Shown piece after piece: positions 58,911 through 64,000 of a stretch of DNA of 64,000 bases. The stretch's first letter is position 1, and each line of letters opens with the position of its first letter. The DNA comes from Panopea generosa (Eukaryota > Mollusca > Bivalvia > Adapedonta > Hiatellidae), in NCBI GenBank assembly GCA_029582155.1, contig CM055894.1, forward strand, positions 28,805,207-28,869,206, read 5' to 3'. Under the pieces are notes generated by a model, which made no database searches, had not been told where the DNA came from, and saw only the letters and a program-made list of their open reading frames with translations. Position numbers and translations under genes: made by a program.

Positions 58911-59797
58911 TAGAAGAAGTAGTACTTCCATGAGCAAACTCAACAGCACACGAAGTTAGAACATTGTCTTCTTCTCTTGCTTGGCTGAATTCTAATTCTC
59001 AGGATCGTATCCTATGAGCATGTTACTGGAGTTCCCATAACTCCTTAACTAAGTTCTATATAAGAGATTACTCATCTTTTTATATTTCCTGACTCTAAGT
59101 TCTGTTGTGGTAGCTCAGTTTGTGATCAGAGGTGAACCTCTAGATTGAGTTTGTTTTTAACAAACTTTATGGTTTTAGACTACATAATCTAGCTCCTTTT
59201 GGTGGGTGTTTTATGTATCAGGTTTCTTGATCAAATAAATTTATTTACATTTTAATTTTCATCTTACTGATATTTGTTAATCTAGGATTTATGTTATGTT
59301 TCTCTAACTTAATATATCAATATATCAATACATGGATCTCCTAATCAACTTCTGAAGTTCTGATTTTGTAGATTTATGTAAGTATATATATAAGATAGAT
59401 ATATATTACTTAAAATATTTTGACCTTTTGACTGCCGTGTCTCCAGGTATCTTTGACTAGAGTTTCTTCAGTCTACACAGGCAGAGTAAGTTATTTCTGC
59501 TACTTTATAATATGGAATGGATTACAAGCTGTACTTGTTGGAATGAAGGTCTTCTACAACTAGACACTTTGGTCATCTCCTACTTCGGAGATGTTACAGC
59601 ACTTCCAGATGGTTCTACAAAGTATGTAAGTTTTGTAGCACTGTTAAAGTTTATTTAGTTTAGTTCTATGTTAAAATTCATAACTGATTTTTACATGACT
59701 TATCTTAGTTTCTTAAGATAATTTTTTACAGGCTCCCCTGTTCCCTTTTATTTTGACTTATCTATCCTCTCCTCCCCAGGATTTTATGTTAAAGTCA
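58911..59797. other. DIRS 3' non-coding part
   Basis: AT-rich interior sequence between the recombinase remnant and the internal complementary region; no separate feature seen. Confidence 0.5.
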
Positions 59798-59892
59798 GCA
59801 TATGTAATGTTGTCGTAAGATATAAATAGACCAATATAGAAAATTTGAGTTAATTTTACTATTTGTCTATAGTATACTTACGACAACATTAC
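59798..59892 (-). repeat. DIRS internal complementary region
   Basis: 59,798-59,835 is the reverse complement of the left end (to TATTGGTC), and 59,836-59,892 the reverse complement of the right end (from TTTTCTAT), joined directly. This is the circle-junction template typical of DIRS-1-like elements. Confidence 0.9.
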
Positions 59893-59907
59893 AAGCCCTC
59901 CCCTCCT

Positions 59908-60047
59908 CAGAAAGAGGAAGTTGCTTTCGCGCATGCGCATATTTATTGCAAAGGATAGTAACTCGTTACTTATAGAGGATAGTTAAGTCTTTCTGTTTTC
60001 GTGGATTATGGCAAATCGAGTATTAGCATATGTAATGTTGTCGTAAG
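59908..60047 (-). repeat. Right inverted terminal repeat of DIRS copy 1
   Basis: Mirror of 53,896-54,035. Ends ...TAATGTTGTCGTAAG before a unique 41-bp outer extension. Confidence 0.9.
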
Positions 60048-60302
60048 TATACTATAGACAAATAGTAAAATTAACACAAATTTTCTATGTTTTTATGTCA
60101 TAAAGGCTTGTATGAATTTAATGTTGCTCCGTTTGGGTTACATTCGAGCCCGGCTGTGTTTATGGAATTAATGAATGAGGTATAAGAGGGATGTAAAGGT
60201 TTTGCATTTGCGTACCTAGATGACATTATCATATATAGCCCAAATTTAGAAACTCCCTATGATCATATCACCAAGGTTTTCACCAAACTACGAAAACATG
60301 AT

Positions 60303-61198
60303 TTGAAACTCAAAATCAGTAAATGTAATCTTTTACAAGCTGAACAAGGTATTCGCCCAGATGAAGGAAAGGTCAAAGCAATAAAAACACTAAAAGCGCC
60401 TACGTCTGTTAGAGAAGTAAGATCCTTTATTGGAATGGCAGTATATTATAAACAGTTTATTCAAGGTTTTTTAAAGATAGCAAATCTGCAAATAGAATTG
60501 ACAAAGAAGTTTGCAAGATTTAAGTGGGATCAAAACTGTCAAAATGCTTTTGAAATAATAAAAGAACGTCTTGGTTCACTCCCACTGCTTGCACATCCAA
60601 ATCCAGCTAAAAGATATATTTTACATACCGACGCCTCTAATTTTGCGATAGAAAGTGTGTTATCCCAACCAGTAGATGAAAGTATTTCAGATTTAGATAG
60701 TAGTAATCTGTTGCCGATATATTACTTGTCACACAAATTAAGTAAGACACAACAAAAATGGCTGACGAATGTTTTGCCATTTACTTTTCACTTTCAAAGT
60801 TAGATCATTATCTATATGGGGCTACTTTCACAATATTTTGCAATCATAAACCGTTGAAATATGTTTTAGAATCACCAAATCAAAATAAACTAATACAGCT
60901 TTGGTCATTAGCAATATCAGCATATAATGCGAAGATTGAATTTATCGAAGGTCGTAAAAATGTTTCAGCAGATTTGTTGTCTAGAATACCAGAATCAGAG
61001 GCATTAGCAGTAGGTTCTAATGAGGAGATAACATTAGAAGATGTAAATGACAGGAGTTTTCAGATAAACACAGTAAACACACATCAGTTAAACACAAGGG
61101 CATATATGGGTGTTGATTTAAACTTTAGACAATCACCAACAGAACGTGTCAAAACATTTAAGTCTTTCAATAAGGTCACTAAACAATCGAAAGATTAA
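60303..61198 (+). pseudogene. Ty3-type RT end, RNase H and connection domain
   Basis: The right half of the split polymerase: AYLDDIIIYSPN near 60,213, then APTSVREVRSFIGMAVYYKQ, FIHTD-type YILHTDASNFAIESVLSQPV (RNase H), and NAKIEFIEGRKNVSADLLSR. Continues the Ty3 fossil beyond the DIRS insertion. Broken. Confidence 0.85.
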
Positions 61199-61469
61199 GT
61201 AAAAACTGATATTATAGGTCAGTATAATACTGGTAAAATGGTCAAAAAGGTCCTGGATAATTACATAATTATAGATAATCTATTGTATTACATATTGTAT
61301 GTAAAAGAAACCCCCCCAAATAAGGTTATTCATTCCTAATCACTTGAGGGCTGATGTCATGGATCAATTTCAACTAGCTAATGGGCATATGGGGAGCAAT
61401 AAATGTTTTGACACCATCAAGATAAAATATTACTAGCCAAATATGTTTAAAGATCTTTGTGATTAAATT

Positions 61470-61913
61470 GTTGTTGTTGTTGTATGGTGTTTAGCGTCGC
61501 TTTCAACAATTTTTCAGTCATATCGCGATGGTGTCTACTTGAGACAGTATTCTAAGCGCTGTCATACTGGAGTATCATGCCGCAGACACATGGTATGATA
61601 CCCCACCCAGTCACATTATACTGACACCGAGCCGACCAGACCTAGAACTCTCCTCTAAATGCTGAGCGTCAAGACCGCGGCGTGGTCTAGTGGTAGAGCG
61701 TCTGCCTCGCATGCGGAAGGTCGTGGGTTCAATCCCGGGCCTGGTCATACCAAAGACTTTAAAAAGGGTTCTAGAAGCTTCCTCGCTTGATGCTCAGAAT
61801 ATTAAATTCACGGTGTTACAAAATTAAATTCAAATGATGGCTTCCGGTAGTTTGATACTTTAATTTAAATCTGATTGCTATACAGAAATTTAAAAGAACA
61901 ACAACAAAACAAC
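61470..61913. mobile_element. SINE complex: inverted tRNA-Ala-type head joined to a body
   Basis: 61,473-61,672 is a SINE body on the minus strand with a (CAA)n tail at its left end (GACTGAAAAATTGTTGAAAG, then CGACGCTAAACACC). 61,673-61,746 is a tRNA-Ala-like head on the plus strand (anticodon loop CTCGCAT, B box GGTTCAATCCC), followed by ACCAAAGACTTTAAAAAGG and CTTGATGCTCAG. The body begins with nearly the same CTTGACGCTCAG. ATTAAATT occurs at 61,462-61,469 and 61,801-61,808; GTGATT(T)AAAT occurs at 61,459 and 61,914. Either pair could be the target duplication. Confidence 0.75.
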
Positions 61914-61924
61914 GTGATTTAAAT

Positions 61925-62098
61925 ATGAACACTAGCAGAAAGAGACATACGAGTAGTTTGCAGTTACCATGAACAATAATTAGATTATCAGCTATACTAT
62001 AAGAACATTAATGATTTTTGTGTCGACATTTCATTTTACTTATATTTGCATTTTGTGGTGATGGGTTGTTTAATACTGTTATTTGATTTTATGATTAG
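61925..62098. other. Short AT-rich spacer before the second DIRS copy
   Basis: May still belong to the Ty3 integrase region at its left edge; otherwise unassigned. Confidence 0.4.
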
Positions 62099-64000
62099 TA
62101 TTGGTCTATTTATATCTTACGACAACATTACATATGCTAATACTCGATTTGCCATAATCCACGAAAACAGAAAGACTTAACTATCCTCTATAAGTAACGA
62201 GTTACTATCCTTTGCTATAAATATGCGCATGCGCGAAAGCAACTTCCTCTTTCTGTTTTCGTAACCTCGTGTGAGGTAGGTAATTCGAATTCACTCGTAA
62301 AAATTGCTAATTTTCCACGGTTTCTTCGTTATATAGTGCGTTTTATTGTTTTATTAAGAAGCACATTCATTAGTTTGTAGTTGTGTTACTTCTTTTCAGC
62401 GAATAAATTCGCTTTACAGTTTTAATTCTCAATTTAATTTCGCGAGAATTTCACTGTTAAATTATTAAAAAGTAAATAGTCGACGAGTTTCTTTGTCATT
62501 TAACTGTTTTTTACAAATAATATGTGCAAACTAACCGGCGAAATTGTTCGCCAATTTTGTTTTATATTTCAGGATATTTGTACAACCTGAGTTTGTACAA
62601 AATGTCCTAACAAAGCTCAGTCTTGGTAATCAAGGGATATACTCTTAACCCAGGTATCTTCACCACGGGGAGATATCCCTCAGATTCCAGGGGCCTTCCC
62701 ATGGAGCAATGTCACCGGGAGGAAGGCACCGTTGGTGTTAGAGCTACACCCTCCGTAGACCTTCGACCTCCGGGTCAGTTTACAAGGAGTCTCAATGGGC
62801 TAGGTCTAGTACCAAAACCCAGAGAGTGACGGGTGGACGAAGACGCTCCAGGAGCTCCTCCACATTCGCTAGCTATCACTGTCCCAGCAGCTCTCTGTAG
62901 CAGCACAAGGACTTGAAGAGATTTCCCTCAAAATCAGTTATCCCTGTCCCAGCAGCGCACAACAGCAGCACAAGGACAGGAACAGAAGGCGATCGAGGGA
63001 AGACTACCACTAAGAGTGGAAGGGAACATAGAAGAAATAGAGATAAAGTTTCTTGTTTTTCATCTAAGGGAAGAGACACCGACTTTCGGTTTTCTTTTTC
63101 CCTTCTTATTAAAGGGACAGATCTAAGGGAGTCTCTACACTAGTTCTAATAGTCTTGGAAACTAACCAGTGGAATTCCAATGACATTTCTATACATTACT
63201 CCCAATAATATATGTATACCTTACCGGAATTACCGGAATCAAATTTACAAAGGCAAGTGGGGGGTGCCCTTTAAATTAAACAATGGTGTTTTAACCATGA
63301 GGAGTTTTCCCTAATTATTATAAGGGCCTTCCAATGGAGCATGTATCTTGAAAGAAGGCATCTTTGGTGTTGGAGTTACACCCTCAGTTAGACCTTCGAC
63401 CTACGGGTCAGTCTAAAAGGAGTCTCATAGGGCTAGGGCTGGTACCACAACCCAGAGATCTCGAGTACTTTCTCACTCAACTAGATCTAATTTTTCCAGG
63501 GGTTTCACTCCTGACCACGTAGTCCCTTCACTCCCTGCTAACCAACTGCCAGTCCCCTTTCCAGGGGCGATGGTTGCTTCTCTTTCCATTGATGACAAGG
63601 CCATTTGGTCGAGAAATTGGGAACACCCTTTCCCCATTACTCAGAGATGTTTTCTCTGCTTAGAGATATATTTGGCCCTGAACTTTGTCTCACAGTGGTT
63701 TATACTTACACTACTGTTCAGGGTTACTTAGCCTTAGAATTTTATTTAAGACTCACACTCCACCTAACTCTATCCTTTCGCTACCACAGAGTAGTCAGGT
63801 ACCTCATTTGATGACTATATTACGTCAGACAGGTTGGGCACGGATTTGAAGTACTGTAATTAATTCTTTACATTCGTTGGCATGTTAAGAAGTTCAGGTC
63901 CAATTTCACTTGGATATTATGGGGGCGGAGGTTGCTCTTCCGAGAGGGTTCGCCGGTCAACAGCACTCGATCAGTGTCCGCTTCCCTGAGGATGGTCGTT
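62099..64000 (+). mobile_element. DIRS-type element, second copy, cut by the window end
   Basis: Begins at the same base as copy 1 (TATTGGTC after AGT) and follows it with about 97-98% identity by eye through the inverted repeat (62,116-62,255) and 5' region to the window end. Same orientation as copy 1. Incomplete here, so its right end and wholeness cannot be judged; broken in the visible part. Confidence 0.9.

Larger units (their letters stand above)
53879..60088 (+). mobile_element. DIRS-type tyrosine-recombinase retroelement, full length, broken
   Basis: Inverted terminal repeats of 140 bp (53,896-54,035 and 59,908-60,047) with short unlike outer extensions. An internal complementary region (59,798-59,892) is the reverse complement of the two element ends joined, the hallmark of DIRS circles. 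Interior order: 5' open region, RT/RNase H, tyrosine recombinase. No target duplication, as expected for the family. It sits in the RT region of the Ty3 fossil. Broken by many changes, but its ends are well preserved and closely match the second copy, so it is fairly recent. Confidence 0.9.
50641..61970 (+). mobile_element. Ty3-type LTR retroelement fossil, interrupted by three insertions
   Basis: Possible primer-binding region TGGTGCCATGACCAGG near 50,661, gag from about 50,790, zinc knuckle near 51,645, protease with DSGAEISLIH near 51,870, reverse transcriptase split around the DIRS insertion, RNase H at 60,590-61,000, and the start of an integrase zinc domain from about 61,240. The 3' terminal repeat is not in view. 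Inserted are a 0.9-kb TIR element (51,901-52,798), a DIRS-type element (53,879-60,088) and a SINE complex (61,470-61,913). Broken in many places and older than all three insertions. Confidence 0.8.

Noticed and set aside
61673-61746. Functional tRNA-Ala(CGC) gene
   Set aside because: The cloverleaf is plausible, but the following ACCAAAGACTTTAAAA text is a SINE body and the unit is joined to an inverted SINE body, so it is a SINE head.
1-64000. CRISPR arrays, bacterial operons or phage genes
   Set aside because: Introns, SINEs, TIR transposons and Ig exons show eukaryotic nuclear DNA; tandem arrays here lack the short-repeat/unique-spacer pattern.

Overview
The window reads as nuclear DNA of a marine invertebrate, most likely a bivalve mollusc. 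It is AT-rich and gene-poor. It carries spliced immunoglobulin-superfamily exons, tRNA-headed SINEs and dense families of short repeats that begin CAAGAG and end in a hairpin, a style I associate with bivalve genomes. Species cannot be fixed from sequence alone.

Layout. 0-13 kb is repeat-dominated. At least three families of CAAGAG...hairpin elements occur, along with a Ty3-type fossil (about 4-5 kb) and a pogo-family transposase fossil (5.4-8.1 kb) split by one of the repeats. 13.4-14.5 kb holds the C-terminal part of a hAT-type (ZNF862-like) protein and is followed by a tRNA-Leu-type SINE. 16.2-23.8 kb on the minus strand holds two exons of an immunoglobulin-superfamily gene. They are separated by a 7.2 kb intron full of SINEs, a 3 kb element with terminal inverted repeats (TIRs) and tandem repeats. 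24-37 kb contains tandem arrays (one carrying repeated nuclear-receptor-like half sites), two copies of a 0.64 kb TIR element with a zinc-finger exon, a Tc1/mariner fragment, and a fragment with a 2A-like ribosome-skipping motif.

38.1-47.6 kb is the most interesting part. A small minus-strand gene with a Tudor/SH3-like domain sits within an array of a GTAGGTGA motif. The motif copies face opposite ways on the two sides of its putative first exon. Immediately beside it is a 7 kb DNA transposon (40,585-47,570) with clear TIRs and a TTA target duplication. Its broken protein combines zinc-binding cysteines, a transposase-like core, a FEN1/XPG-like nuclease and a C-terminal cysteine cluster. I read it as an Academ-type element.

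50.6-62 kb is a nest. A broken Ty3-type retroelement is interrupted by a 0.9 kb TIR element (AGA duplication), by a complete-length but broken DIRS-type retroelement (inverted repeats and internal complementary region visible), and by a head-inverted SINE. The DIRS element itself carries a tRNA-like insertion. A second DIRS copy starts at 62.1 kb and runs off the window.

Most of the window is transposon debris. Probable host genes are the Ig gene and possibly the Tudor-like gene. All calls are made by eye, without database searches.
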